From Melghirimyces algeriensis (GTDB lineage: Bacteria; Bacillota; Bacilli; Thermoactinomycetales; DSM-45169): a DNA stretch of 64,000 nt. The stretch is from the NCBI RefSeq assembly GCF_900182565.1, contig NZ_FXTI01000002.1, forward strand, positions 372,001 to 436,000. Direction: 5' to 3'. Position numbers and translations under genes: made by a program. This document shows, one piece after another, positions 53,566 through 63,086 of this stretch (its first letter is position 1; each line of letters begins with the position of its first letter). The notes under the pieces are model-generated. The model was not told the DNA's origin, did not search any database, and saw only the letters and a list, made by a program, of their open reading frames with translations.

Positions 53566-53596
53566 AAACATTTGTCTTTATTTTAAACAAATGTTT
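53566..53596. promoter_or_regulatory. Inverted repeat upstream of psuK-psuG
   Basis: AAACATTTGT at 53566-53575 and ACAAATGTTT at 53587-53596, perfect 10-bp arms with an 11-bp spacer, 23 bp before the kinase gene. The spacer and arms include -10-like TAAAAT on the minus strand. A candidate operator for the kinase's own winged helix. Confidence 0.55.
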
Positions 53597-53675
53597 TTAA
53601 CCATGCAAGCAAAACATGGATCACCCCTCTGACGAAAGTCGTTTTGACAAATTTTCTAAAATCAACTTCTACTCT

Positions 53676-56075
53676 TTATCTCTCGGATTTCACAACCGAC
53701 TCCACCTTCCAAGTGTGGGGAGAGATCGTTACCGTAATGGCTCCATCTTGATCCGTTCTCCATATATCAACTCCTCGTTTTTTGAAACGATTCAACACTT
53801 CAGGGGAAGGATGCCCAAAGCGGTTATTCCTTCCAACAGAGATCACAGCCATCCGGGGGTGGATGGATTGCAGCCATTTCTCCCCGGAAGACGTCCGACT
53901 CCCGTGATGAGCCACTTTCAAAAGGTCAATTTGTGGAAGATTCCACTGTCTCATGATCTCCTGTTCACCCGCTTGTTCCACATCGCCGGTCATCAAGACC
54001 TTTTTTCCGTATACCGTCATTAAAAACACAAGAGAAGAATCATTGCCATGGTTCTCCTCCCCGCTCTTTTCTGAAGGGTAGAGAAACTGCCACTTGATCC
54101 CTGGCTCCAATTCCCACTCTTTCCCGGTTTCCGGAATGAGTACCGGAATATTTTGCTGTCTGAAGCAATCCATCAGTTCCGTCTCCATCGATCCTTGGAG
54201 AGACGCGTGATTTCGTATGACGTGTTTCACGGAAAACTGATTGACTACCGCTTTCAATCCTCCAATATGATCCGCATCTCCATGAGTCATAATCAACCAA
54301 TCAATGCTTTGAATCCCCCGGTATTTTAAGTAGGGAATCAAAACCCTTTTCCCGACATCATAAGCTTCCCGCTTTCGTTGCCAAGGCTCCTTCTCCCAAG
54401 GAAGTACGCCACCACCGTCTACCAGAATCACGTTTCCTTCCGGTGTTTCAATCACCGCTGCATCCCCTTGACCCACATCCAAAAAAGTGATCTGCAATTC
54501 ATCTTTCGACCCCTCGATCAGTGGGATTCCAATGACAGCAATAAAAAGGAAACCAGCCATCCAACCATGTCGAGTCCGCCGGATCTTTCCACCCATCCAA
54601 GCCCATAAACAATAGCAAAGCGTACCTGCATAAGCAATCAGCCACCACCACGGCGGAGGGGGCCAGAAAAGTCGTGGCGCTTTCCACATCGCTAAAAAAG
54701 AAAGAACAGAACGAATACCGGACCACAATTCGGTAACAAACAGCGCCAGCCCGCTTCCCAATCCCTCATGGATTCCTCCCACTATTAGGGATAGATAACC
54801 AATTGGAATGCCAATCGCCGTAACCACGGGAACGACCAAAAGATTTCCTCCCCATGAAAAAAGCGAAAACTCATGGAAATGTGTAATCAGTAGAGGAAAC
54901 GAGGCAGCCTGAGCAATCATGATTACGGCAATCAGTTGGTTTACTCTCGGCCAACACGTTGGAATCCTTTGACTGACCCACTCTGTTGCCATTAACAGGG
55001 CGAACGTTACCGAAAAAGAAAGTTGAAACCCCGCCTCCAACAATTGGTATGGGTTCCACCACAAGATGAATAAAGCGGCCAATCCAAGAAACGAAAGGTT
55101 GTCTTTCCATTTCCCACAGGCAATCGATATAACCCCCAGCACAGCCATGACTGTCGCTCGGATCACCGGTGTCTCCGCTCCCGTTAACACTGCATAGAAA
55201 GGAAGCGTTACTATAGAAAAAAATGCCGCTTTTTCTCTGGTCAAGCCGAGCAATGTTGCACCTATATAAAGACCTCCCGCAAAAACACCCACATGAAGCC
55301 CTGAAATCGCCAACAGATGAACCAGACCGAGAGAAGCGAAGTCCTCTTCCCACTCTGCAGGAACGGCCTTTCGATTCCCAAGAAGCATCCCTTTCATCAA
55401 GCCGGCTACATTTTCTGGATAAAGACGATCCAGACGTTTCTCCAAAAACAAACGAAAAGAATCGATTTTTCCATAAACAGAGAACGGGCGAGACAATATG
55501 TTGACATCCTGCCAATCCCCTTCCCCTAAACGATGGATATAGCGTCGATGGAGATAAGCGCGGTAGTTAAAGCCACCTGGATTTCGGGCGGAATCAGGTT
55601 GGATCAATTGGACTGGAACCGCGAGCAGGGTTCCTCTCTTCAACGTTTGCGCTTCCTTTTTTTCCATGGAGCGATTCAGACGAAGTTGCAAAAGAATCCT
55701 CTCTTCTCCTTGAATCTGCTGTTCCCTCAGTGTGACGCGACGAGTGCGAATGGTCAGACGGACTTGATCCCCATCCACATCGGTTGGAGAGACAACAGTT
55801 CCTTCCACCATCGCCCTGGAAGAATTACCGGATACCGGAAGTATGGTATGATTTGAAGCTTCCACTGTACAAAATTGGGCTGCACCAAAACAACACCCCA
55901 CCAAGAATAATGTCCATCCCCCTCCCCGCATCCGCCAATAGCCATATATCCCTCCGACCACCAACACTCCTCCGCCTGCCAACCCCCAAACCCTTCCGCT
56001 ACCACCCCACTGAACGGCCAAGCCAATCCCTATCGCCCAGCCGACCGATAATATCAAAAAAGGCTGCTTCATCAT
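53676..56075 (-). CDS. comEC: Competence protein ComEC/Rec2
   Basis: Membrane channel and nuclease for DNA uptake during transformation. The N-terminus has membrane segments and an OB-fold (DUF4131) region. A Competence domain with LVHLLAISGLHVGVFAGGL and many membrane helices follows. The C-terminal metallo-beta-lactamase domain has LDVGQGDAAVIETP and THGDADHIGG. 799 aa from ATG 56075, behind AAAGGCAGGAG. In B. subtilis comEA and comEB precede it; neither is here. Confidence 0.95.
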   Translation of the reverse strand: MMKQPFLILSVGWAIGIGLAVQWGGSGRVWGLAGGGVLVVGGIYGYWRMRGGGWTLFLVGCCFGAAQFCTVEASNHTILPVSGNSSRAMVEGTVVSPTDVDGDQVRLTIRTRRVTLREQQIQGEERILLQLRLNRSMEKKEAQTLKRGTLLAVPVQLIQPDSARNPGGFNYRAYLHRRYIHRLGEGDWQDVNILSRPFSVYGKIDSFRLFLEKRLDRLYPENVAGLMKGMLLGNRKAVPAEWEEDFASLGLVHLLAISGLHVGVFAGGLYIGATLLGLTREKAAFFSIVTLPFYAVLTGAETPVIRATVMAVLGVISIACGKWKDNLSFLGLAALFILWWNPYQLLEAGFQLSFSVTFALLMATEWVSQRIPTCWPRVNQLIAVIMIAQAASFPLLITHFHEFSLFSWGGNLLVVPVVTAIGIPIGYLSLIVGGIHEGLGSGLALFVTELWSGIRSVLSFLAMWKAPRLFWPPPPWWWLIAYAGTLCYCLWAWMGGKIRRTRHGWMAGFLFIAVIGIPLIEGSKDELQITFLDVGQGDAAVIETPEGNVILVDGGGVLPWEKEPWQRKREAYDVGKRVLIPYLKYRGIQSIDWLIMTHGDADHIGGLKAVVNQFSVKHVIRNHASLQGSMETELMDCFRQQNIPVLIPETGKEWELEPGIKWQFLYPSEKSGEENHGNDSSLVFLMTVYGKKVLMTGDVEQAGEQEIMRQWNLPQIDLLKVAHHGSRTSSGEKWLQSIHPRMAVISVGRNNRFGHPSPEVLNRFKKRGVDIWRTDQDGAITVTISPHTWKVESVVKSER

Positions 56076-56139
56076 GCTCCTGCCTTTCCAGATTTGTTCC
56101 ATTTCCAATTTTCGACAAAAATAGCATCAATCCCTTTTT

Positions 56140-56173
56140 TTTACAAAAAGAAACCCCTCGCATCATGCGAGGG
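56140..56173 (-). terminator. Terminator after the penicillin-binding protein gene
   Basis: CCCTCGC / GCGAGGG stem, loop ATGAT, then GGTTTCTTTTTG and further T residues on the minus strand, 8 bp after the stop. Confidence 0.88.
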
Positions 56174-56180
56174 ATCACTC

Positions 56181-58511
56181 TTAGCTCTCTTCTCCAGGAT
56201 TGATGTCCACATCTCCATCTGTTGGGGGGTTATCCCCAGTCGGTGGTGATGTATCACCGTCTTCAGGTGGGGGATCACCACCGCTATCCGGAGGGGTCGA
56301 TCCACTGTCATCATTGTTACCGGATTGATCATTGTTCGGCTGATTTCCAGTATTTGGCTCCTCTGAAGGGTTGTTATTGGATGGAGGTGGGTTTGACCCT
56401 GAAGAGTCTGAAGGTGCATTATTCTCTTTTTCTTTTTCCTTTTTCACCTTATGTTTTTCAAAGCCTTTATAAGACATTTTGGGTTGCTTGGGAAAACTCC
56501 CCTGAAGCAACTTTGGATCTGACTTTTGCACGGCTCTAAACAGATTGATCCATGTATGTTTGGCTAAGTTGGAATTGGGAATTCTTTTGGGATAATCGTA
56601 ACCGGTCCAGACTCCCAATGCCACTTTCGGGGTATACCCGATAAACCAAAGATCCTCGGTATTGTTGGATGTCCCCGTTTTCCCGGCTAAAGATATTCCT
56701 GGAAAGCTTCTCCCGACCGTACTTCTGGCGGTTCCATATGAATCCCGAACCACACTCTCAAGCATATCCGTCGTCCAATAGGCGGCCTGTGGCGAGAAAA
56801 TCCGCTTCGGCTTTTTTTCTGCCTCCCAAACCACTTCGCCCTTGGAGTTCTCAATTTTACTGATGATATGCGGTTCGTTAAATTTCCCCTCGTTTGCAAG
56901 CATGGCATAACCGGCAGTCATGCGTTGCACATCAAAACCATAGGTAAATCCACCGATAGCACTTGCTTCTCCATCATGTTCATGGATGGGGAAATTCATT
57001 TTGCGAAGGTAGTTAAAGCCGTTTTCCAGCCCTACCTTTCTCAACAATTTAATCGCCGGAATGTTGATCGATTTCTTCAGTGCTTCGCGGGCTGTCATCG
57101 GTCCATCATATCTGCGGGTATAGTTTCGATAGACGTTGCCACCCGGTCCCGTCAGTTTCTCATCGATAATAATGGATTCCGGGGAGATAATCCCTCGATC
57201 CAACGCAGGTCCAAAATCAAGCAATGGTTTAATCGTGGACCCTGGTGAACGTTGCACATCCAAGGCGTGGTTTTTCTGGTTCTTGTTATAATCCCGGCCA
57301 CCCACAAAAGCCAGTGTGCCACCGGTCTCTACATCCAGCAAAACCGCACCCAAATCCTGTCCCTTTCCAAAACTGCTGTTTTTCGCAGCTTTATTCAACG
57401 CTTTATATAAATCCTCATCCAACGTAGTGGTAATCTTATACCCACCCGTCAGCACTTTTTGCTGATATTTATCCAAGGTATCCCGATACTTCCCATCCTT
57501 GCTCAGCTTCTTGGGATCTTTGCCGTCCGCCTTCATCAAGACCTTGGCAGCTTCCTCCTCCACGGCCATTGTGATAAACGGATAATTTTTAAAGGCAATT
57601 GACGTATCATCCTTGGTTTTCAAAGCACCCTTTACATCGTAGGAAGCAGCATTCTCATACTCTTTCTTGGAGATTTTTTTATTCTCCACCATATTCATCA
57701 GTACGTCCTGCATCCGTTCTTTACCCAGCTTGAGGTTCTGCTCGTTTACTTCTTCATCATTCTTTCTATTGTAAAATGGGTTATATGCGTTGGGGCGCTG
57801 AACCATCCCCACAATATAGGCAGCCTGTGGAAGATTTAAATCTTTTGCATCTACATTAAACAGCCCTTTGGCTGCCGCCTGAACGCCCAACATATTCCGT
57901 CCACTCGCATTTTTACCGAAATAAACCGTATTCAGGTAGGCATTCAGAATATCGTCCTTGGAAAAGAGTCGCTCCATCCGCAAAGCCAGGAAGAGCTCCT
58001 TTGATTTACGTTCCAAGCTTTTTTCCCTGTAATCGAGAAAGAGGTTTTTGACCAATTGCTGGGTCAATGTACTTCCACCGCTACTTCCACTGCCGGTCAC
58101 ATTCAGGTAGACCGCACGTGAAAAGCCTTTGGGAGAGATCCCCTTATGTGTGTAAAAGGTTCGATCCTCCGTGGAGAGCAAGGCATCAATCAGATGCGGA
58201 CTTACCTGATCCACCGTTACTGCCTTTCGGTCACTATCTCCCCGTAACTTCCCGATGGTAGAACCATCCCGAAAATAAGCCACACTGGTTTGCGTCCAGG
58301 TGCTGATTTTCTCTTTCATCTCGGCTTTTTTGCGGACTGGCTCTTCATTGACCAAGGAAGCCACATACCCTGTGGCAGCTCCTACTGTTGCCATACTTCC
58401 GACAACAATTATAGTAAATATTGTCAAGAATGTGAAAAGAGCTCCTTTTAAAAACCGTCGCATTCTTCCTGACGACTGCTTTTTAGAAGACTCACCATGC
58501 TTCGCCACCAC
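56181..58511 (-). CDS. Class A penicillin-binding protein (PBP1A family)
   Basis: Bifunctional peptidoglycan synthase, 776 aa. A short cytosolic tail and one membrane segment precede the GT51 glycosyltransferase with the catalytic Glu in STEDRTFYTHKGI and GGSTLTQQLVKNL. The transpeptidase has SPGSTIKP (SxxK), KKSIN (SxN) and GKTGTSN (KTG). From about residue 680 on, the C-terminal tail is a low-complexity run rich in Asn, Ser, Pro, Gly and Asp. GTG start at 58511 behind GGAGGG. Confidence 0.95.
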   Translation of the reverse strand: MVAKHGESSKKQSSGRMRRFLKGALFTFLTIFTIIVVGSMATVGAATGYVASLVNEEPVRKKAEMKEKISTWTQTSVAYFRDGSTIGKLRGDSDRKAVTVDQVSPHLIDALLSTEDRTFYTHKGISPKGFSRAVYLNVTGSGSSGGSTLTQQLVKNLFLDYREKSLERKSKELFLALRMERLFSKDDILNAYLNTVYFGKNASGRNMLGVQAAAKGLFNVDAKDLNLPQAAYIVGMVQRPNAYNPFYNRKNDEEVNEQNLKLGKERMQDVLMNMVENKKISKKEYENAASYDVKGALKTKDDTSIAFKNYPFITMAVEEEAAKVLMKADGKDPKKLSKDGKYRDTLDKYQQKVLTGGYKITTTLDEDLYKALNKAAKNSSFGKGQDLGAVLLDVETGGTLAFVGGRDYNKNQKNHALDVQRSPGSTIKPLLDFGPALDRGIISPESIIIDEKLTGPGGNVYRNYTRRYDGPMTAREALKKSINIPAIKLLRKVGLENGFNYLRKMNFPIHEHDGEASAIGGFTYGFDVQRMTAGYAMLANEGKFNEPHIISKIENSKGEVVWEAEKKPKRIFSPQAAYWTTDMLESVVRDSYGTARSTVGRSFPGISLAGKTGTSNNTEDLWFIGYTPKVALGVWTGYDYPKRIPNSNLAKHTWINLFRAVQKSDPKLLQGSFPKQPKMSYKGFEKHKVKKEKEKENNAPSDSSGSNPPPSNNNPSEEPNTGNQPNNDQSGNNDDSGSTPPDSGGDPPPEDGDTSPPTGDNPPTDGDVDINPGEES

Positions 58512-58720
58512 TCAACCCTCCTCATCTCCTGAGAACTTATTGTATCATAAATCAAAAAACGGAGAGAAAGTGTATACAAAAAATCAGGCTGTCAATTTTG
58601 GAAATCCGGATTCCTGAATTAACAAATCAACCCCCTGATTTCGCGCTCCAGTGTGATTCTATCATATTGGATCATGGAATAGGAATCCAGCTTCTGTACT
58701 ATTCATATCAAAGCCATCTC

Positions 58721-58748
58721 CAAAAAACGCCCGCTGATACAGCGAGCG
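58721..58748 (-). terminator. Terminator after the 87-aa gene
   Basis: CGCTCGCTG / CAGCGGGCG stem with a 3-nt loop, then six T residues on the minus strand, 22 bp past the stop. The 58512-58720 gap upstream of the PBP gene shows nothing else. Confidence 0.8.
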
Positions 58749-58770
58749 CAAAATCAGTGGACCCATTCTC

Positions 58771-59034
58771 TCAAACCACCTTGGCTTTTCGGGTAAATGT
58801 TCCGTTTTTCCAAGTGGGCATATTGACTGCAACCACTTCATCGGCATAGATGAGTCCCAATTGGTCGGTAATATACACACGTTTATTCTGGTATCTGTAT
58901 GTTTCCTTAATTTTCACATCATTTATCTTGCCAAAAGCTCCAATGAGTGAGAGTTCATCTCCAACCCGCAGATTGTCCATCACTTTTCCTGAATCCACAC
59001 CACCAAAAACGAATCTTCCTCTATACTTTGCCAT
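58771..59034 (-). CDS. Unknown small beta-rich protein
   Basis: An 87-aa protein I do not recognise. It begins MAKYRGRFVFGGVDSGKVMD and has alternating hydrophobic and polar residues (VGDELSLIGAFGKIND, KRVYITDQLGLIYADEVVAV) suggesting a small beta barrel. No signal peptide or cysteines. ATG 59034 follows AGGAGGAATG. It is followed by its own terminator, so it is a monocistronic unit. Confidence 0.75.
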   Translation of the reverse strand: MAKYRGRFVFGGVDSGKVMDNLRVGDELSLIGAFGKINDVKIKETYRYQNKRVYITDQLGLIYADEVVAVNMPTWKNGTFTRKAKVV

Positions 59035-59164
59035 GGTCATTCCTCCTGATAAGGCTTAATATTCGGAAAATTTATTTTACTGTTCCGATGCTTCTATTTT
59101 AGATGCTTTCATCTCTATAAAACCATTCTATATTTGAATAATTTTTGAACAATTTCATCACAGA

Positions 59165-59204
59165 AAACCAAAACACCCATGGTTGCGAATGGGTGTTTTG
59201 GTTT
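59165..59204 (-). terminator. Terminator after dcd
   Basis: AAACCAAAACACCCAT / ATGGGTGTTTTGGTTT, a perfect 16-bp stem with an 8-nt loop, 11 bp past the dcd stop. The stem itself carries the T-rich arm. Confidence 0.85.
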
Positions 59205-59214
59205 CTATCCCCAT

Positions 59215-59772
59215 TCAAATCCGTGGCAGCGTAATACCCCGCTGATTTTGATATTTTCCCTGTTTGGCTTTATACGAAACTTCACAGGGTTCATCGCCTT
59301 CAAAGAACAATACCTGACACAAACCTTCATTGGCATAAATTTTCGCAGGAAGTGGTGTGGTATTGGAGATTTCCAGTGTGACATGGCCTTCCCACCCTGG
59401 TTCAAAGGGAGTCACATTGGTAATGATTCCACAACGGGCGTAGGTTGATTTCCCGACACAGATCGTCAGTACATTTTCCGGGATGCGAAAATATTCCACA
59501 GAGGTGGCCAAGGCAAAGGAATTTGGCGGGATAATGCAGACATCACCTTTGAAGTCGAGAAACGAATCTGCATCGATCTCTTTGGGATCGATCACCGGCA
59601 TCAGGGCATTGTGAAAGATCTTAAACTCATCTCCCACGCGAAGATCGTATCCATAACTAGACAGACCAAAGCTGATCGCTTCCCCTTTTCCTACATTACT
59701 GCTGACAAACGGTTCAATCATTCCGTGTTCTTCTGCCATTTTTCGAATCCATTTATCGGATTTAATGCTCAT
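59215..59772 (-). CDS. dcd: dCTP deaminase
   Basis: Deaminates dCTP to dUTP, or directly to dUMP in bifunctional forms, for thymidylate synthesis. It has the trimeric dUTPase-like fold with SSYGYDLRVGDEF, VGKSTYARCGI and the catalytic Glu in PGWEGHVTLEISN. 185 aa. Motifs alone do not tell mono- from bifunctional forms. Monocistronic with a strong terminator. Confidence 0.93.
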   Translation of the reverse strand: MSIKSDKWIRKMAEEHGMIEPFVSSNVGKGEAISFGLSSYGYDLRVGDEFKIFHNALMPVIDPKEIDADSFLDFKGDVCIIPPNSFALATSVEYFRIPENVLTICVGKSTYARCGIITNVTPFEPGWEGHVTLEISNTTPLPAKIYANEGLCQVLFFEGDEPCEVSYKAKQGKYQNQRGITLPRI

Positions 59773-59991
59773 CAGCTAGAAAACCCCTTTTCCCTTTATA
59801 TTCCCACCTATTTTACAATATTCCGTTACACACAAAAACCGCCAGATTCCGGTTATGCTGATTTCCAAGTGAACCCCGTTACTTTTTCAAGTATGTCATA
59901 TTTTCGACATAAACTTCTAATAGACCAAAAAGTGAGAATCACATTCGAATAAATATTTAGAAGCAAAATAAGGAAAAAAGGAGAATGTGTT

Positions 59992-60390
59992 ATGAAAAAA
60001 CGAAGATTTTTACTGATCCTAGCATTGGTGACTCTGTTTTCCGTTTTATCTGTCCCGCAAGCCTTCGCAGGTGGGTATGACCTCATGACTTCCTATCACG
60101 GGGATGGAGAATTTTATGTTACATTTGAGGAAAAGGTGCAACAAGCAGAAGGAACGTGGACAATCAAAGTGGGAGAAGAATACTACAGTGCTCCGATTGT
60201 TTCTCATACTTCCAAAAAGGTAAAAGGAAACCAATACCACTATCAATTTGAAAACTGGAATTTGAAGCCTGGTCAATACCATGTTTTTGCCGGTTTCCAC
60301 GGTACAGTCGACGGATTGGAAGATGTTTACGCTAGTGACGAATTCACCATTGAGGTAACAAAGGATCACCAAGTAAAAATAAAAAACTAA
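59992..60390 (+). CDS. Secreted protein of unknown function
   Basis: A 132-aa protein I do not recognise. It has a clear signal peptide (MKKRRFLLILALVTLFSVLS, cleavage probably after AFA at residue 26). The mature part of about 106 residues is rich in Tyr, Val and Thr and looks like an Ig-like beta sandwich (YHYQFENWNLKPGQYHVFAGF). No cysteines or cell-wall anchor. ATG follows AAAAAAGGAG. One of few plus-strand genes; a weak hairpin (CAGCTTCC/GGAAGCTG, 60407-60431) follows. Confidence 0.82.
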   Translation: MKKRRFLLILALVTLFSVLSVPQAFAGGYDLMTSYHGDGEFYVTFEEKVQQAEGTWTIKVGEEYYSAPIVSHTSKKVKGNQYHYQFENWNLKPGQYHVFAGFHGTVDGLEDVYASDEFTIEVTKDHQVKIKN

Positions 60391-60499
60391 TAGCTAACAA
60401 ACCAAACAGCTTCCAGCAAAAATGGAAGCTGTGAGACTAATAAAAGGGGGATATCCGGTGGAGCATCCTTTTCCGACGACCCAGCGGAACCCCTGGAGG

Positions 60500-60547
60500 T
60501 CCCAACCAGCGGACAACCTGCTTTTCCTTTTTGTCCGCTGGTTGGGA
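60500..60547. repeat. Long perfect inverted repeat downstream of metC
   Basis: Two 16-bp arms, TCCCAACCAGCGGACA and its complement, surround a 16-bp pyrimidine-rich spacer. It lies in the 60391-60723 intergenic stretch, about 175 bp beyond metC, between two converging genes. No long T run follows on either strand. It may be a processing or termination structure. The rest of the stretch shows no convincing gene. Confidence 0.6.
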
Positions 60548-60723
60548 TCGGAGGGGATGAAGCGGACTCATCCACTTCCTTGCTGGAGGAAAGAAATGCG
60601 AAAACGGAAATCTCCCCTTCACCACTTCTGTATGAACCTCACACTAATGGTAGCTGTTTGGTTTGAACATTTGCTGATTCTTTCACCTGGATTTATGGGA
60701 TTAAAAACCGTCCGACAGAAGTC

Positions 60724-61881
60724 TTATCCGGTACAAACCTTATGGACACCTCGAATTGCTTGGATCAGATCTTCCAGCAAATCGTCCGGATCTTCCAACC
60801 CGACCGATAAACGCAATAGACCATCCGTCACCCCTCTTTGCACCCGTTCCCGTGCAGGCATCGCCGCATGAGACATCCGAGCCGGATAGGACAGAATACT
60901 CTCCACCGCTCCCAGGCTGACAGCTACAATGGGAATCCGGACGCGGGAAAGAATGTTTCGCACTTGCTCCGCACTTCCCACATCAAAGGAGAGAACCGCA
61001 CCATGGCCATCAGCTTGGGAGGCTTGCAACCAATGACCAGGATGATCCTTTAGTCCAGTATAAAATACGTGATGGACTTCAGGAATCCGACACAGCTCAC
61101 GGGCAATCCGGGTCGCGGTAGCGGTAGATGTTTCCATCCGGACCTTCAGGGTTTTCAATCCCCGTAACGTTAACCAAGAATCCTGTACACCCAGAATCGA
61201 CCCTAGAGCATTTTGCAATCCTGCAAGGGATTTTGCCATCTTCTCGTCTTTCACCACAACCAGTCCTGCGATCACATCACTATGGCCGGCAATAAATTTG
61301 GTGGCACTGTGAATCACGATATCGGCTCCCATTTGTAGGGGGCGCTGAAAGCACGGTGTCATAAAGGTATTGTCCACAATGGTGATCAGTCCCTTTTGCT
61401 TCGCCAATCCTGCGGCCTTCCGTAAATCCGTCACTTTCAAAGTCGGATTGGAGGGTGTTTCCAGATAAACAGCTTTGGTTTCCGGACGAATGGCTGCTTC
61501 CACTTGGTTCAAATCTGTTGTATCCACAAAAGTGGCCCTGATTCCCATTCGGGGTAGAACATCGGTCAGTACCCGGAACGTGCCACCGTACAGATCCCGT
61601 GAAACCACCAAATGATCCCCTTGAGAAAAGAGAAAAAACACAGTGGAGATCGCTGCCATCCCTGAAGCAAAAGCAAACCCCCGCCATCCCCCTTCCAATT
61701 CGGCAATCGTTTGTTCCAGCGCTTGGCGCGTCGGGTTTCCAGAGCGCCCGTAATCATAGTTTCCGGGGTGATCAATATCCGCTTGATGATAAGTGGACGC
61801 TTGATAGAGCGGAACACTGGAAGCACCCGTATGAGGGTCCAATTCATTTCCATTATGCAAAAGCCGGGTTCCAAAGTTCAT
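60724..61881 (-). CDS. metC: Cystathionine beta-lyase
   Basis: PLP enzyme of the Cys/Met metabolism family; as the second of a metI-metC pair it probably splits cystathionine to homocysteine. The PLP lysine is in VIHSATKFIAGH, and the phosphate-binding ASGMAAIS and substrate SLGAVESILSYPA blocks are present. 385 aa from ATG 61881, which follows GGGGGTG; a GTG at 61890 overlaps the metI stop. Family members are hard to tell apart, so the assignment from gene order is moderately certain. Confidence 0.85.
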   Translation of the reverse strand: MNFGTRLLHNGNELDPHTGASSVPLYQASTYHQADIDHPGNYDYGRSGNPTRQALEQTIAELEGGWRGFAFASGMAAISTVFFLFSQGDHLVVSRDLYGGTFRVLTDVLPRMGIRATFVDTTDLNQVEAAIRPETKAVYLETPSNPTLKVTDLRKAAGLAKQKGLITIVDNTFMTPCFQRPLQMGADIVIHSATKFIAGHSDVIAGLVVVKDEKMAKSLAGLQNALGSILGVQDSWLTLRGLKTLKVRMETSTATATRIARELCRIPEVHHVFYTGLKDHPGHWLQASQADGHGAVLSFDVGSAEQVRNILSRVRIPIVAVSLGAVESILSYPARMSHAAMPARERVQRGVTDGLLRLSVGLEDPDDLLEDLIQAIRGVHKVCTG

Positions 61882-61886
61882 CCATT

Positions 61887-63047
61887 TCACCCCCTACGTG
61901 TGATATTACTCAGGGAACGATCCAATGCCTGAGCCAAATCATGGATCAGATCCTCCGGATGTTCAATCCCGACAGACATTCGCAACAACCGATCACAAAC
62001 GCCCACCCGCTTGCGGATCTCCTCTGGAATCTCGGCATGGGTTTGGGTCGCAGGATGGGTGAGCAGACTCTCCACTCCACCCAGACTTTCAGCATAGGAG
62101 ATCAACTGAAGTGAGGAAAGGAACGGATTTACCATTTCCGCCTTTTTTACCCGGAAGGAAAGCATCCCGCCATACCCGGAAGCCTGAACATCCTGTATCT
62201 TTCGGCTTTGAGGTAACAGTGATGGATAAAAGACCTCTTCCACGCCGGGGTGCTGTTTTAAGTACTGAACAATCCGACCGGCGTTTTCTTGATGTTTTTC
62301 CATGCGAAGAGCCAATGTTTTCATGCCACGAATCAAAAGCCACGAGTCTTGAGGTCCCAAAACCGCACCGATGCCATTATGAAGACTCGCTACCTTTTCC
62401 GCCAAGTCCCGTTCTCCGGTAACAATCAACCCAGCCAGAACATCATTGTGCCCACCCAGATATTTGGTGGCGCTGTGAATCACTACATCAGCTCCCAGAA
62501 GTAGCGGTTGTTGAAAATAGGGCGTCATAAAGGTATTATCCACGAGAGAAATCCAGCCATTTTTTCTGGCGATATGACAAATCTTCGAAAGGTCCGTCAC
62601 TTGCATTAAGGGGTTGGTCGGAGTTTCGATAAAGATCCCCTTGGTCCGGGATGTTGCTGCACGTTCCACCGCTTTTGGATCTTGAAAATCCACATAGCTG
62701 AAGGATAACCCATAACGTGACAATACTTCCTCAAACAATCGATAGGTTCCACCGTATAAGTCCAGGGATACAATCAGATGATCCCCCTGAGAAAAAAGAC
62801 CCATCGCGGTTTGGATGGCAGCCATTCCGGAACTGCAAGCAAACCCTGCCACTCCTCTTTCCAAGCGGGCAATCGCTTCTTCCAGAACGGAACGGGTAGG
62901 ATTTTTGGTACGAGCGTAGTCAAATCCTGTACTCTCCCCCGCTCCAGGATGCTGGTAAACCGTTGAATGATAGACTGGAAAACTGACTGCACCGGTTTCA
63001 GGGTCCCTGTTTTTTCCGATCTGTACCCATTCCGTTTGTTTGTGCAT
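61887..63047 (-). CDS. metI: Cystathionine gamma-synthase / O-acetylhomoserine thiolyase
   Basis: 386-aa PLP enzyme resembling B. subtilis MetI nearly throughout: STGFDYARTKNPTR, LYGGTYRLFEE, ETPTNPLMQ, VIHSATKYLGGHND and SYAESLGGVESLLTHPA. Joins an O-acyl-homoserine with cysteine (or sulfide). ATG 63047 follows TGGAGGGAAAGC; an earlier in-frame start at 63068 lies before that site. Middle gene of three related PLP genes. Confidence 0.9.
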   Translation of the reverse strand: MHKQTEWVQIGKNRDPETGAVSFPVYHSTVYQHPGAGESTGFDYARTKNPTRSVLEEAIARLERGVAGFACSSGMAAIQTAMGLFSQGDHLIVSLDLYGGTYRLFEEVLSRYGLSFSYVDFQDPKAVERAATSRTKGIFIETPTNPLMQVTDLSKICHIARKNGWISLVDNTFMTPYFQQPLLLGADVVIHSATKYLGGHNDVLAGLIVTGERDLAEKVASLHNGIGAVLGPQDSWLLIRGMKTLALRMEKHQENAGRIVQYLKQHPGVEEVFYPSLLPQSRKIQDVQASGYGGMLSFRVKKAEMVNPFLSSLQLISYAESLGGVESLLTHPATQTHAEIPEEIRKRVGVCDRLLRMSVGIEHPEDLIHDLAQALDRSLSNITRRG

Positions 63048-63086
63048 GCTTTCCCTCCATTGTGTCACGACGAAGGTTTTCGTGGA

